Positions 34,157 through 42,894 of a DNA stretch of 64,000 nt are shown here, piece after piece. A program made the translations under genes and the position numbers. Source of the stretch: Sphingopyxis sp. JAI108 (GTDB lineage: Bacteria; Pseudomonadota; Alphaproteobacteria; Sphingomonadales; Sphingomonadaceae); contig NZ_JACCCJ010000004.1 of the NCBI RefSeq assembly GCF_013410105.1, positions 124,001 to 188,000 of the forward strand. Direction: 5' to 3'. The number at the start of each line of letters is the position of its first letter. Within the stretch, counting starts at the first letter, position 1. The notes beneath the pieces are model-generated. The model was not told the origin of the DNA and ran no database searches. It saw only the letters and a program-made list of their open reading frames with translations.

Positions 34157-37108
34157 CTACATCCCTATCCCCATCCCGCGTCCACGGCCTAGACTTAGCT
34201 GGAGATCCTGAGACAGCGTTTTCGTACTCATAATGTCCAGCCCGAGCTGGGCGCGACGATTCTGGAGCAGCGACTCGAGCTGCGGATCGCGGTGCAGGCT
34301 CTTTGCCATGTCGGAAAGATTGGCACGCGCGGCGTCGCGCGCAGCGTAAGTGGGCGCTTCTTTCACCCGTGCGCTCTCCTTCTTCCATGTCGCAACGAAC
34401 AAATCGGCCCGCTTCTCGCTATCGCTGGCAAGCCGGACGCGATCGCGCGCCGCGCGTTCGGCCGCTGTTCGCTCGGCAGCGCGCACCGCGTCTCGACCAT
34501 CCATCTCCGCCATCGCGCCTGCGGTCCGACCCTCCGCCGTTTCTTTGGTCAGCTGATAGCTTTTCCCGAAAGCCTCGCGCAGATCATTCGCGCTCCCTGG
34601 GCGCAGCGCATCGAGTTCCGCCCGGGCCGTGCGATAAGCATCGAGTTCGTGCGGCAGTTCCTTACCCCCGGCTCGCCGGACATCGACGATCTGCTTCGTG
34701 ATGCCGGCAAAGCGCTCGACCGCTTTGTCGAGGGGTGAACGCGACGGCCCGGCTTCGAGCGTCCGGGCGCCGATGCGGACCTCGGCAAGCTTGACCGGGC
34801 GCTGCCGTTCGGGCGTCGCGGGGTTCGGCGCCTCGCGCGAGATAGTCAGCTTCAGCCCATCGAACATGTTGCGCTTGGGCTCCACCGCCTTGGCGGACGA
34901 CGGCGTCCGATAGTCGCTTGCCATATCCTTTCCGCGCTCGCGCGAGGCGGCGCGCACGAGCTTGTTCCGGGTCGCAAAATCGTCGCGGCCATAATAGACA
35001 TCGACATGCTCGCGATGCCTGGACAGCGCGACGTAAGTCGAGTGGCTGTCTACCCCCGGCGTCGCGAGCACCTGTACGCGGTCGACGGTCATGCCCTGCG
35101 CCTTATGGATCGTTGCGGCATAGCCATGATCGATATGGGCATAATCCTTGAGGTCGAACGCCACGCTACGCCCGTCGTCGAGCATCACCGCCATCCGCAT
35201 CCGGTCGACATTCTGGACCGTGCCGAGAGTGCCGTTCTTCACGCCGATGCTCCGCTCATTCTTTAGGAACATCACACGGTCATTCTCGGCGAACATCCGC
35301 TCGCCGCGCTCGACGGCGATAGCAACCTCGGCGCCAAGCGCCCCGCTCGCTTTCAGCCGGTCGCGTACATCCCCGTTGAGCGCTCGCACCTCGTCATTGG
35401 TATGGGTGAGAATGATCCGGCTCGCATCGGGATAGTGCTGACGATCACGATCCCAGGCATCAACCAGTTTGGCGCGCGCTCCCTCGCGGGTTTCGGCTGC
35501 ATGCACAAAGCCGGCCTCGGCATAGCGCCCGATCGCCGCGCCAGTACGCCCGGTCGCGAGCTCACGCGTCGCCTCGCGCTGCCAGCCCTCCTCCTGCCGG
35601 CGGATGTCCATGATCTCGACAGCGCCATGACGCTCGGCGACAGACCGGAATGCCGCACCCGCCTCAATCGCCTGAAGCTGCTGCGGATCGCCGACCAGGA
35701 CGACCTTGGCGCCCTGACGCTCCGCTTCGGACAAAACGCGTTCGAGCTGCCGCGTCCCGACCATGCCCGCCTCGTCGATGACGAGGACATGCTTGTCGGT
35801 GAGATGCTCGCGATCATTGGCCCATTGATGCTCGAGGCTGGCGAGCGTCCGCGAGCCGATTCCCGAACCCTGCTCGAGGCCTTCCGCCGCGATGCCGGAC
35901 AGTGCTGCGCCCTGCACCTGATAGCCCGCCGCCTCCCACGCCTCGCGGGCAACGCCGAGCATGGCGCTCTTCCCCGTCCCGGCATAGCCGATGACGTTGC
36001 TGACGCCGCGCGCGTTGGTGACATGTTCGAGGGCGCCGCGCTGTTCGGCGGAGAGATCGAGACCGCGCTCCAGCGCGCGGGACAAGGCAAGCTCGCGATG
36101 GCGGTCGGCAACGCCATGATGACGCCGCGCGTCGAGCGTCGCCGTCGCGCGTTCGAGCCGCTGTTCGGTCTCGATCATTGCGCTCGACGTGAACCGATCC
36201 TCTCCGCGTCCGTCCCGCCCGAGGCCGACTAGTGCGGGCGATGATTTGACCGCCGACATCACCGCATCGAACTGCTCCTTCCCGTCGCTGTGGCGGTGCA
36301 AGAACATGGCGAGGTCTCGGTTCGTGAAGGTCGCCTGGCGGTGCGTAATCGCGTCGAGCGCGATGCCGGGATCGGCGATGATCTTCGCACCGTTCGAGCT
36401 GGCGATGTCGATATGCTCGGCAAGCCTGTCTGCTTCGAGCCCCTCAGCCGCCATGCGTGATGCCGCGGGGCCGATCTTGTGCTGCGGTTCGAGGTCGATG
36501 CCCTGCGCTTCGAGCGTGCGATGATCGATGCGCGCGTCGATATCGAGCGATGCCAGGCGTTCGTTCACATGATCGGCCCACGCCTCGCGCCAATGGGTCA
36601 GCAGCTCGGTACGATTCCAGTCGCGCACCTTCGCGCCGAACTCGGCCGATCCGTCTTCGCCGATGCGGATCTCGCGCATTGTCAGCATGACATGGGCGTG
36701 CGGCTTGGCCAGCCCGTCGGAGCCGATATCCCAATGCACGTTGAGGTCGGCGATCATGCCGCGGTCGACGAACTCGCGTTGGACAAAGTCCCGCGCAAGC
36801 TCAATGCCCTGCTCCTCGGTCATCTCGCGCGGGATCGCGAACTCGATCTCGCGGGCAAGCTGGGCATCCTTGCGAAGCTCGGCCGCCTCGACATCATTCC
36901 AGAGCTGCTCGCGGTTCTGCCAGCGTTCGCCCGCCCCTTCGGGGAGCAACACCTCGCTATGAACGACGCCCGCCTTGTTCGAGAAGTCGTGGCTGCGACC
37001 AAGCCGCTCGTCATGCAGCCGATCGGCCGAACGATAGGCCGCGGCGGCGACCGCGCTGCTGCCGACTGCGCGCGAAATCACTTTTGCCGAGAAATGATAG
37101 ATCGCCAT
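34157..37108 (-). CDS. traA: TraA-type conjugative relaxase/helicase
   Basis: A 983-residue MobA/MobL-family relaxase fused to an SF1 helicase. I chose the start at 37108 because the protein then begins M-A-I-Y-H-F-S-A-K-V, the family N-terminus; an in-frame start 20 codons earlier has no family match. Tyr25 (A-Y-R-S-A-D-R-L) is the likely nicking residue, and His125, His137 and His139 (V-H-W; H-A-H-V-M-L) form the metal site. Walker A G-Y-A-G-T-G-K-S is at 374-381, followed by V-I-D-E-A-G-M. It would nick oriT and unwind the island for transfer. The C-terminal region is shorter than in Ti-plasmid TraA. Confidence 0.92.
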   Translation of the reverse strand: MAIYHFSAKVISRAVGSSAVAAAAYRSADRLHDERLGRSHDFSNKAGVVHSEVLLPEGAGERWQNREQLWNDVEAAELRKDAQLAREIEFAIPREMTEEQGIELARDFVQREFVDRGMIADLNVHWDIGSDGLAKPHAHVMLTMREIRIGEDGSAEFGAKVRDWNRTELLTHWREAWADHVNERLASLDIDARIDHRTLEAQGIDLEPQHKIGPAASRMAAEGLEADRLAEHIDIASSNGAKIIADPGIALDAITHRQATFTNRDLAMFLHRHSDGKEQFDAVMSAVKSSPALVGLGRDGRGEDRFTSSAMIETEQRLERATATLDARRHHGVADRHRELALSRALERGLDLSAEQRGALEHVTNARGVSNVIGYAGTGKSAMLGVAREAWEAAGYQVQGAALSGIAAEGLEQGSGIGSRTLASLEHQWANDREHLTDKHVLVIDEAGMVGTRQLERVLSEAERQGAKVVLVGDPQQLQAIEAGAAFRSVAERHGAVEIMDIRRQEEGWQREATRELATGRTGAAIGRYAEAGFVHAAETREGARAKLVDAWDRDRQHYPDASRIILTHTNDEVRALNGDVRDRLKASGALGAEVAIAVERGERMFAENDRVMFLKNERSIGVKNGTLGTVQNVDRMRMAVMLDDGRSVAFDLKDYAHIDHGYAATIHKAQGMTVDRVQVLATPGVDSHSTYVALSRHREHVDVYYGRDDFATRNKLVRAASRERGKDMASDYRTPSSAKAVEPKRNMFDGLKLTISREAPNPATPERQRPVKLAEVRIGARTLEAGPSRSPLDKAVERFAGITKQIVDVRRAGGKELPHELDAYRTARAELDALRPGSANDLREAFGKSYQLTKETAEGRTAGAMAEMDGRDAVRAAERTAAERAARDRVRLASDSEKRADLFVATWKKESARVKEAPTYAARDAARANLSDMAKSLHRDPQLESLLQNRRAQLGLDIMSTKTLSQDLQLSLGRGRGMGIGM

Positions 37109-37280
37109 GAGGGCGATCCATTTACAGCAAGAAGAGCACGTCGGCACGACGTATAAGCGCGCCCTCACACGATTTCATCGCGCTCGGGATCACAAAGTCT
37201 CGGGAGATTTCAGCTGCTTGAACGACAGGCCGACACGCCATAGCTGGTTCGTCCGACCCTCACAAACGGAAGGACAGACG

Positions 37281-37604
37281 ATGCGTAAACCCCGCGATTT
37301 CGACACCGAACTCCAGGCGCTCGCTGACAAGGCGAAGGCGCTCAAGACGAAGAAGCAAGGTCAGCTCGGAGAACTGGTGATCGCAACCGCTGCCGACGCG
37401 CTGTCGATCGAACAGCTCGCGGGCGCATTGCTCGAAGCGGTCGGCGCGGAAGCCGCGCGGAAGGAGGCGTGGCGCAAGAGCGGCGCTGCCTTCTTTCGCG
37501 GCGACGGCGCCCGCGCTCGCGGCGGCGCTGGCCGCAACGCGGGCGGCGCATCGGCGATCGGTGCAAGCCCGCAATCGGCTTCAGGCGAAGCGGGCGCGGC
37601 ATGA
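37281..37604 (+). CDS. traC: TraC-like conjugal transfer protein
   Basis: A 107-residue basic protein beginning M-R-K-P-R-D-F-D-T-E-L-Q-A-L, then Q-L-G-E-L-V-I-A-T-A-A-D-A-L and A-W-R-K-S-G-A-A-F-F. This is the pattern of short TraC/TraD proteins encoded head to head with traA in alphaproteobacterial plasmids, which help the relaxosome at oriT. The divergent gap to traA (37109-37280) is where oriT would be expected. The Gly/Ala-rich tail looks disordered. Confidence 0.75.
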   Translation: MRKPRDFDTELQALADKAKALKTKKQGQLGELVIATAADALSIEQLAGALLEAVGAEAARKEAWRKSGAAFFRGDGARARGGAGRNAGGASAIGASPQSASGEAGAA

Positions 37605-37839
37605 CACGCGGGCGTGGCAGGTGACGCGCCGCGAGCGCACGCGCCAGCTGATCGAGCTCGGCGGGCTCGTCGCCAAGGCCGATCTGATCGAGCTCACCGG
37701 CGACGACCGCGCGGCCATTCTGGGTCTGCTCGTCGAGGCCGCCGCGACGTTGCGGGGCGAACGCCGCGAGGAGCAATTGCTGCTCTGGCAACGGCGCGGG
37801 CAGCGCGCGTTCGCGGACGGCGCAATCAGTGCTGAGTAA
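37561..37839 (+). CDS. traD: TraD-like conjugal transfer protein
   Basis: A 92-residue protein from a GTG at 37561; a later GTG at 37618 is possible. The core R-R-E-R-T-R-Q-L-I-E-L-G-G-L-V and G-D-D-R-A matches the small TraD family next to TraC and TraA. It overlaps traC by 44 bases at the 5' end and the convergent lipocalin gene by 14 bases at the 3' end. Role: accessory relaxosome or mobilisation protein (family knowledge). Confidence 0.72.
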   Translation: MQARNRLQAKRARHDTRAWQVTRRERTRQLIELGGLVAKADLIELTGDDRAAILGLLVEAAATLRGERREEQLLLWQRRGQRAFADGAISAE

Positions 37840-38383
37840 AGTGGGTCAACGACCAGTCATAGCCAAGCGCACGGACACGCGCTTCGAGCTCATCCAGCAT
37901 TTCGACACCCGGCATTGCATCGCGGGTGAGCACCCACAGATAGCGTCCGGACGGCTCGCCGACGATCGACCATTGATAATCGTCCGAGTGGTCGAGCACC
38001 CAGTAATTGCCGTAGAAGGGACCGAAGAAGGACACCTTCAATTTGGCGTTCGTTGCCGCGTCCGCGATCTTGGCCTTGCCCACAGACTTGCTCAGCTTGC
38101 CCGCGGGGCCGCCCTTGCGGCCCTGATTGACGACGCGGACGCTGCCGTCGCGGTTCAGCGAATAATCCGCCGTCACGGCTTCGAGCCCTTCTTCGAAGGA
38201 AGCGTCGTATCGATATTGTTCGTACCAGCGCCCCATGTAGCGGCGAAGGTCGACCGCCTTTGCGGGCTCTGGCACGGAGAAGTTACCGACCGGGCCGGGA
38301 CGCGGATAATATTTCCAGAGAAGATAGCCGATCGGCGCGGCAAGAGCGGTCGCCGCACCGGCGGCAAGAACGGGTTTCTTCAT
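37826..38383 (-). CDS. Bacterial lipocalin (Blc-like)
   Basis: A 185-residue protein with an N-terminal hydrophobic anchor or signal (residues 5-24) and no lipobox Cys. The lipocalin signature Y-M-G-R-W-Y-E is at about 49-55. The later Y-W-V-L-D-H and Y-L-W-V-L-T-R strands match Blc proteins that bind fatty acids or lysophospholipids at the membrane. It is frequent cargo beside TraA/TraC/TraD in sphingomonad elements. It overlaps traD tail to tail. Confidence 0.85.
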   Translation of the reverse strand: MKKPVLAAGAATALAAPIGYLLWKYYPRPGPVGNFSVPEPAKAVDLRRYMGRWYEQYRYDASFEEGLEAVTADYSLNRDGSVRVVNQGRKGGPAGKLSKSVGKAKIADAATNAKLKVSFFGPFYGNYWVLDHSDDYQWSIVGEPSGRYLWVLTRDAMPGVEMLDELEARVRALGYDWSLTHFTQH

Positions 38384-38466
38384 GGGGACTCCGTGGAAAA
38401 ATGGTCCCCTATGTTACGCGCGGCCACAAGGTTCGTTGCCGCGCCGTTGGCGCGGCAACCGACACG

Positions 38467-38907
38467 CTACTTCGCCTTGGCGCGTCCGCGCACTATAGGC
38501 TTGCGGCCGCCGCCGCGGCCCTTGGTACCGAGACCGATCTGCTTCGCCAGCTCCCGGCGCTTCTCGGTATAGTTCGGCGCCGTCATCGGATAGTCCTTCG
38601 GCAGGTTCCACTTCGCGCGATACTCGTCGGGTGTCATGCCGAAATTGGTCATCAGATAGCGGCGCATCATGATGAGCTTTTTGCCGTCTTCGAGGCAGAC
38701 GATATAGTCGGGCTTCACCGACGCGCGCACCGACACGGCGGGTTGCTGCGGTTCGGGTTCCGGTTCAGCGTTTGAGGACAGACCGGCGAGCGCCTCGTGC
38801 ACCGAGCGGATGACGAGCGGGATATCCGATATCGCCACGCTGTTATTGCTGACATGCGCGGCGACAATATCGGCGGTTAGCGTGACCAGCGTTTCGGTGT
38901 CTTCCAT
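38467..38907 (-). CDS. MucR/Ros-family regulator lacking the canonical zinc ligands
   Basis: A 146-residue MucR-type transcription factor. The C-terminal D-E-Y-R-A-K-W-N-L-P-K-D-Y-P-M-T-A-P-N-Y block is diagnostic. In the zinc-finger region it has V-C-L-E-D-G-K-K-L and then M-R-R-Y-L: one Cys instead of two, and Tyr where a His ligand usually sits. DNA binding may therefore not need zinc, as in some natural MucR variants. MucR proteins silence AT-rich and horizontally acquired genes, so it may control the island. Confidence 0.85.
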   Translation of the reverse strand: MEDTETLVTLTADIVAAHVSNNSVAISDIPLVIRSVHEALAGLSSNAEPEPEPQQPAVSVRASVKPDYIVCLEDGKKLIMMRRYLMTNFGMTPDEYRAKWNLPKDYPMTAPNYTEKRRELAKQIGLGTKGRGGGRKPIVRGRAKAK

Positions 38908-38919
38908 AATATGACTCTC

Positions 38920-39840
38920 CTATTCAGCAGCGCGGTCCGCGCTGCCGAGCGCCGCGATGTGATCGCGGCAAATTTTCTCGACGAGGCCTTCGAGCACGGC
39001 GACGCGCTCGCCGATCCAAGTCAGTTCCTCGGCGCTGATCTTGTAGTGCGGTGAGTAACGCGCATTCACGTAAGCGAGCCGCAGAAGCTCGAAGCAGCGA
39101 CGGCTGAACTTGTCGTCGCGAGGCCACGCTTCGACCAGCGCGGGCGCGATCTGCTCGCACTGAGAGCGCAGGAAATTGAGGCGATGTGACTTTGGGCTGT
39201 AGAGCGAAAGCACGAGCAAGGCGCAGTGGTAAAAACGCTCGGTCGCCTGATGATAGTTGAACGCGGCTTCGTTGAAATTCCCGCGCTCAACCAGAAACTT
39301 CGCTGAAGCAGCAAATGCTGTCGCGCTTTCGAACCACGTGTCGAAATGCTTCTCTGCCTCAATGCGCGCTTCGTCGGGCGGAAGATTGCGCGGCTGCGCA
39401 AACTCATATCCCTCGGCTTCATAAAGGCCGATACCCTGCTCAACGATATCGACAAAGAACGGCCGTCCGCGCTCGAGCTGCGCGTTCACATCCTTCAATG
39501 AGTGCACAATGAAGCTGACCGGCGCGGTGAGAGTCTTGTTGATCGTGACCTCGCGCATCAGCCGGTCTTCTGCCGCCGACCAATGCTCGAACTCGGTCAG
39601 CCGCTCATTGTTGACGACGACGAGGATATCATAGTCCGACTGATAGCCGCCGACCGGATCGTCGACCCAATCGCCGCGCGCATAGCTTCCGTAAAGCACG
39701 ATCTTGAAGATGCGGCCTTTGCGGTTCCAGTCCTGTGTCCCGCGCGCATGCGCAATCTCGAATTCCTCGAACAGGATGCGCACGACGTCGGCAAGCTCGC
39801 GCTGCTTGGATTGCGGGAGATGATCAAGGCCGGTTCGCAT
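38920..39840 (-). CDS. Fused nucleotidyltransferase-HEPN protein
   Basis: A 306-residue protein from the ATG at 39840. Residues 45-75 have the minimal nucleotidyltransferase motif L-Y-G-S-Y-A-R-G ... S-D-Y-D-I-L-V-V-V (Gly51, Ser52, Asp69, Asp71). The C-terminal half is a HEPN helical bundle with A-R-Y-S-P-H-Y, an Arg-His pair like the HEPN RNase motif. Separate MNT and HEPN genes form toxin-antitoxin pairs in which MNT AMPylates HEPN; here both are one chain. In this position it may stabilise the island (inferred). Confidence 0.8.
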   Translation of the reverse strand: MRTGLDHLPQSKQRELADVVRILFEEFEIAHARGTQDWNRKGRIFKIVLYGSYARGDWVDDPVGGYQSDYDILVVVNNERLTEFEHWSAAEDRLMREVTINKTLTAPVSFIVHSLKDVNAQLERGRPFFVDIVEQGIGLYEAEGYEFAQPRNLPPDEARIEAEKHFDTWFESATAFAASAKFLVERGNFNEAAFNYHQATERFYHCALLVLSLYSPKSHRLNFLRSQCEQIAPALVEAWPRDDKFSRRCFELLRLAYVNARYSPHYKISAEELTWIGERVAVLEGLVEKICRDHIAALGSADRAAE

Positions 39841-39898
39841 TGTCACATCCTTAGAAAGGCGTTGGACCGGATGGCAAGCGCCATCCGGTCCAACGCCC

Positions 39899-40153
39899 CT
39901 ACAGCCATGGCCAGACCAGATGCGGGAAGCGCGCATGAAGGCATCGCGACCAGAGACCAAAGGCACGAACGAAGTCGGCGCTGACCTGATCGACACTGAT
40001 CCCGTACCGCGTCGCGAGTTCATCATGGGTTGCATCGTCGAACCGCTTCGACATGAAGATGTCGCCCTGCCGCGCGGTCATCTTGCTTAGCGCGATCACC
40101 ATGCGGCGCTCGGCGTCCTCGACGGTGACTGTCGAAAGGTCACGGCGCCTCAC
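39899..40153 (-). CDS. Sigma-70 region-4-like small DNA-binding protein
   Basis: An 84-residue protein from a GTG at 40153. The middle D-E-L-A-T-R-Y-G-I-S-V-D-Q-V-S-A-D-F is a helix-turn-helix like sigma-factor region 4, with no region 2. It overlaps the ArdC-like gene stop by 4 bases and so is translated with it. Proteins of this type occur beside ardC in sphingomonad elements and may act as regulators. The alternative is a stand-alone HTH protein unrelated to sigma factors. Confidence 0.6.
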   Translation of the reverse strand: MRRRDLSTVTVEDAERRMVIALSKMTARQGDIFMSKRFDDATHDELATRYGISVDQVSADFVRAFGLWSRCLHARFPHLVWPWL

Positions 40154-41043
40154 TGATCGTCTCCCAAAGGGGTGAGCAGATAATCGCTCGCCTTGCTCGC
40201 CTGACTGGCTGCACGGAAGATAGCCTTGTCATCGCCGCGCAGCACTGACAGCCATGACGCGATATAATCGGAATGCCGAACGGTGGGCGCGATCCCGAGC
40301 GAGGCACATGTGAAGGCTGACGCCATCTCGGCGACGAGTTCCTCCTTGGCGTAACTTTCCGATCCGAACCCGCCTTTCTGATCGCGGTCCAAGCGGCTTG
40401 CATGTCCAGTCCAGTGGCCCAGTTCGTGCAGTGCGGTACGGTACCAGTTCACTGGCTCGTGGAACGCCGCCTGCGCCGGCACCTGCATAAAATCATGGCA
40501 CGGGCTGTAGAATGCTTCCGCGCCCCCGATGTTGAAGCGCGCACCAGACGCGACAATCAGCGCGTCGGCCTCGGCAATGGCGAGCACCGGATCGGGGCTG
40601 ACCATCGGCGCGATATAATCCTTGGGCAGTCCTTCGCACTGGTCGACATTGAACACGACAAAGCGCTTCAGGAACGCCACCTGCCGCGCCTCGCGATCCT
40701 CGCCGCGTGCCGCCTCGGCTTCTGCCTTCGGCGTGAACCGGTCGGCATAGCAAATCACGGTGCCTTTTTCCCCGCGCCGGACATTACCGCCTGCCGCCTC
40801 GGCCTGCCGGTAGGTCAGCCAGCGCTGCGACGCATAGCCTTTGGCGATGACCTCGGCCCACAAGATCAGCACATTGATCCCGCTATATTTGCGCGCCGTT
40901 CCGGCATTCTGCGGCATCGTGCAGCCGCACGCCGCGCTGTCCCATGGCTGCACCCATGGCAGCCGCCCGTCTTCAAGCTCCGCGATAATCCGGTTCGTGA
41001 CCTCGCTGTAGAGGCTCGCCCGCTCGATCCTTTCCTTGCGCAT
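40150..41043 (-). CDS. ardC: ArdC-like antirestriction protein with zincin domain
   Basis: A 297-residue protein. The N-terminal half (about 10-135) matches ArdC single-stranded-DNA-binding domains (L-P-W-V-Q-P-W, Y-S-G-I-N, W-L-T-Y-R-Q-A). The C-terminal half has the zinc peptidase motif H-E-L-G-H at 206-210, with a later E-E-L-V-A-E downstream. ArdC protects incoming DNA from restriction during conjugation. The ATG at 41043 has AAGGAGAAGGA just upstream; an in-frame start 9 codons earlier lacks one. It would be expressed early after transfer. Confidence 0.88.
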   Translation of the reverse strand: MRKERIERASLYSEVTNRIIAELEDGRLPWVQPWDSAACGCTMPQNAGTARKYSGINVLILWAEVIAKGYASQRWLTYRQAEAAGGNVRRGEKGTVICYADRFTPKAEAEAARGEDREARQVAFLKRFVVFNVDQCEGLPKDYIAPMVSPDPVLAIAEADALIVASGARFNIGGAEAFYSPCHDFMQVPAQAAFHEPVNWYRTALHELGHWTGHASRLDRDQKGGFGSESYAKEELVAEMASAFTCASLGIAPTVRHSDYIASWLSVLRGDDKAIFRAASQASKASDYLLTPLGDDQ

Positions 41044-41563
41044 ATTCCTTCTCCTTCCCGCCAATCGCACCCCGGCCCGGAAGGGGGCGGAGGTGGGCGG
41101 CAGGAAGGAGCCGGCAGACCCGCATCATCGGGCGGGCTGCATCTGAAGGACCGGAACGAAGAGGAGGACCCGCAGGGTTGCGGCCCGGCCGGGCGGGGCT
41201 AGAGGCGAGTGACGCCCACCTCCGTCCCCGCCGCGCCGGGACAGACAACGCCGCCGCGCGAGCGGCGTCCGCTCGAACCATCAACTCAAAGGATCGAACA
41301 ACGCCCGCGCCGAGTCGGCGCGGCCCTTCGCGGCGCGACTGTCTCAGACAGTCTCAATTCTCCAATCGGCGGCAAAAGAACCAGATTGGGGATAATTTAT
41401 TGATCGTACTCCTTCGTACTCCTGACAGCTCTTTACGGCAGGATCATAGATACTGGAAGCAGCTGAGACCGGTCGCATCCTGGCGTGACTTGAATCGACG
41501 AGATGACTGCCTGATCTCTGTCGCAGGGGCTTCATCCACCTTCACATGATGGAGTGAACAATT
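41044..41563. other. Leader region with hairpins between ardC and alpA
   Basis: About 520 bases, very GC-rich from 41044 to 41340 and lacking supported genes. It holds a perfect hairpin near 41250-41270 (ACGCCGC with GCGGCGT). A G-rich motif at 41134-41167 recurs at 42255-42276 and 44772-44793, upstream of other genes of this block. The part at 41340-41560 is less GC-rich and probably carries the alpA promoter. Confidence 0.5.
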
Positions 41564-41785
41564 ATGACGTCTCAGCCTTCCGATCGCTTTCTTCGCCTCA
41601 ATGATGTTCTCGACCGCACCGGCCTCAGCCGGGCGACGCTCTATCGGAAAATCCAGGCGGGAACCTTCCCGCCGCAATACAAGCTCGCCGTTCGCTGCTG
41701 CGGCTGGCGCGAATCCCATCTCAACATCTGGCTGCGAAACCCGATGAGCTTCACGCTCGATGACCTGCCGCGGAACGAAAATTGA
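41564..41785 (+). CDS. AlpA-family regulator
   Basis: A 73-residue protein with the MerR-like helix-turn-helix of AlpA proteins: L-R-L-N-D-V-L-D-R-T-G-L-S-R-A-T-L-Y-R-K-I, then G-T-F-P-P-Q-Y-K-L and a C-terminal W-L-R-N. AlpA proteins activate integrase or excision genes in P4-type elements, so this is the likely regulator of the island integrase. It is transcribed opposite to ardC and DUF736. Typical family length. Confidence 0.88.
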   Translation: MTSQPSDRFLRLNDVLDRTGLSRATLYRKIQAGTFPPQYKLAVRCCGWRESHLNIWLRNPMSFTLDDLPRNEN

Positions 41786-41842
41786 GCGCCCAGTCACTGC
41801 AAAGCCCCGCGCCGCGGATGCGGCGCGGGGTGGAAGCCCGCC

Positions 41843-42166
41843 TCAGTCGGCGGGATTCCAGATGAGGGCGTAACCGTCCTCGCCGTCCTGGCCGGCGGCG
41901 CGGCCGAGGTTCGCATAGAGCCGGCGCGGACCGAACTCGGGTGCGGCGAGGCTCAGCGACACATAGGGTTCGCCCGATTGCTGCCCGGTGCGGATCCAAC
42001 CGGCACCGATTTCGACGCCTTCGGACCAGACCCGAAAGTCGGGCTGGACGTCGCCGTTCTTAGAGCGGTTGGTCCGGATCTCGATCGCCGCGCGGATCGA
42101 GAGGGTTTTGAGTTGGCCCACGAAACCCGTTTCGATGGTGCCGTTCACAAAGCCGATAGCTGCCAT
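41843..42166 (-). CDS. DUF736 protein
   Basis: A 107-residue protein starting M-A-A-I-G-F-V-N-G-T, the DUF736 N-terminus, and containing I-R-T-N-R-S-K-N-G-D-x-x-P-D-F-R-V and Y-V-S-L-S-L-A-A-P. TAAGGAG lies 7 bases before the ATG. DUF736 genes lie between ParB-like and ArdC-like genes in many alphaproteobacterial plasmids and islands. The role is unknown, perhaps single-stranded DNA binding. Confidence 0.85.
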   Translation of the reverse strand: MAAIGFVNGTIETGFVGQLKTLSIRAAIEIRTNRSKNGDVQPDFRVWSEGVEIGAGWIRTGQQSGEPYVSLSLAAPEFGPRRLYANLGRAAGQDGEDGYALIWNPAD

Positions 42167-42894
42167 TGGTCGTCTCCTTACATGTACCGCTGGACCATCC
42201 CTGCGGCATGGGCGGACCAGGGACCGGTGCAAGAGGCGAACCGCGAACCTGCAAGGGCCGCAGCGAAGCGGAGGAGTGCGCCGGCGTGATTATTTGAAGC
42301 GGAGCGGCCGCGAGGAGCGCGTGGAACACGCACGGGGAAATAATCGCGCCGCCGCACTTTCGCGGGGCGCCGCGCCGGTTCAGGTCACATCGCCCGTCGC
42401 CGGGATGGTCCTGCAGAACAGGTGGAGCGAGCCGCGCTATTGGCCTGAACGATCAAACGCCGAAACTTGAGTGAGAAAAACGATCCTCCAGCGCTCCGTC
42501 GTTGGCAGGAGAACGGCCGAGCACGAATAGGCAGTCCGCGCTCACATCGGCTCATTCCGCATGGTAAGAAAATCATGTCGATGGCATCCGATTTGGCGTT
42601 TTCGTACAATTCAGACGGCAGAGTCGACATTATCGGCCTCCGCAACTTCCGTCCGGGCTTGGCGATTAGCGACCCCGGCAAGTCAGGATGGTGGGGCGAA
42701 GGATGCAGCATCCTCGTATCGGCGGCGCGAAGGCAACTTCGCGTCGCCACTTTCTTTTTGCCGAACCGCGGGCCGTCGCCGCTTGCGGCGCCGGCCCGCG
42801 AAAAATCATGAGCGCCGCGTCGGCCGACAAGTCCGCCGCGTCAAATTGCGCCCGCAGGAAGTGAGGCGGGCGACCGAAGCCGCCCGCCCTCGTT
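42167..42894. other. Long intergenic region upstream of DUF736, downstream of parB
   Basis: About 730 bases. 42167-42330 is a GC-rich leader with the G-rich motif at 42255-42276. Frames exist on both strands through 42385-42811 (one up to 114 residues from a TTG), but they conflict and lack ribosome sites or family patterns. The region could carry a cis element such as a centromere site for ParB; this is inferred only. Confidence 0.45.

Noticed and set aside
42385..42811. Frames on both strands in the gap between DUF736 and parB
   Set aside because: They conflict with each other, start at weak codons without ribosome sites and show no recognisable domain.
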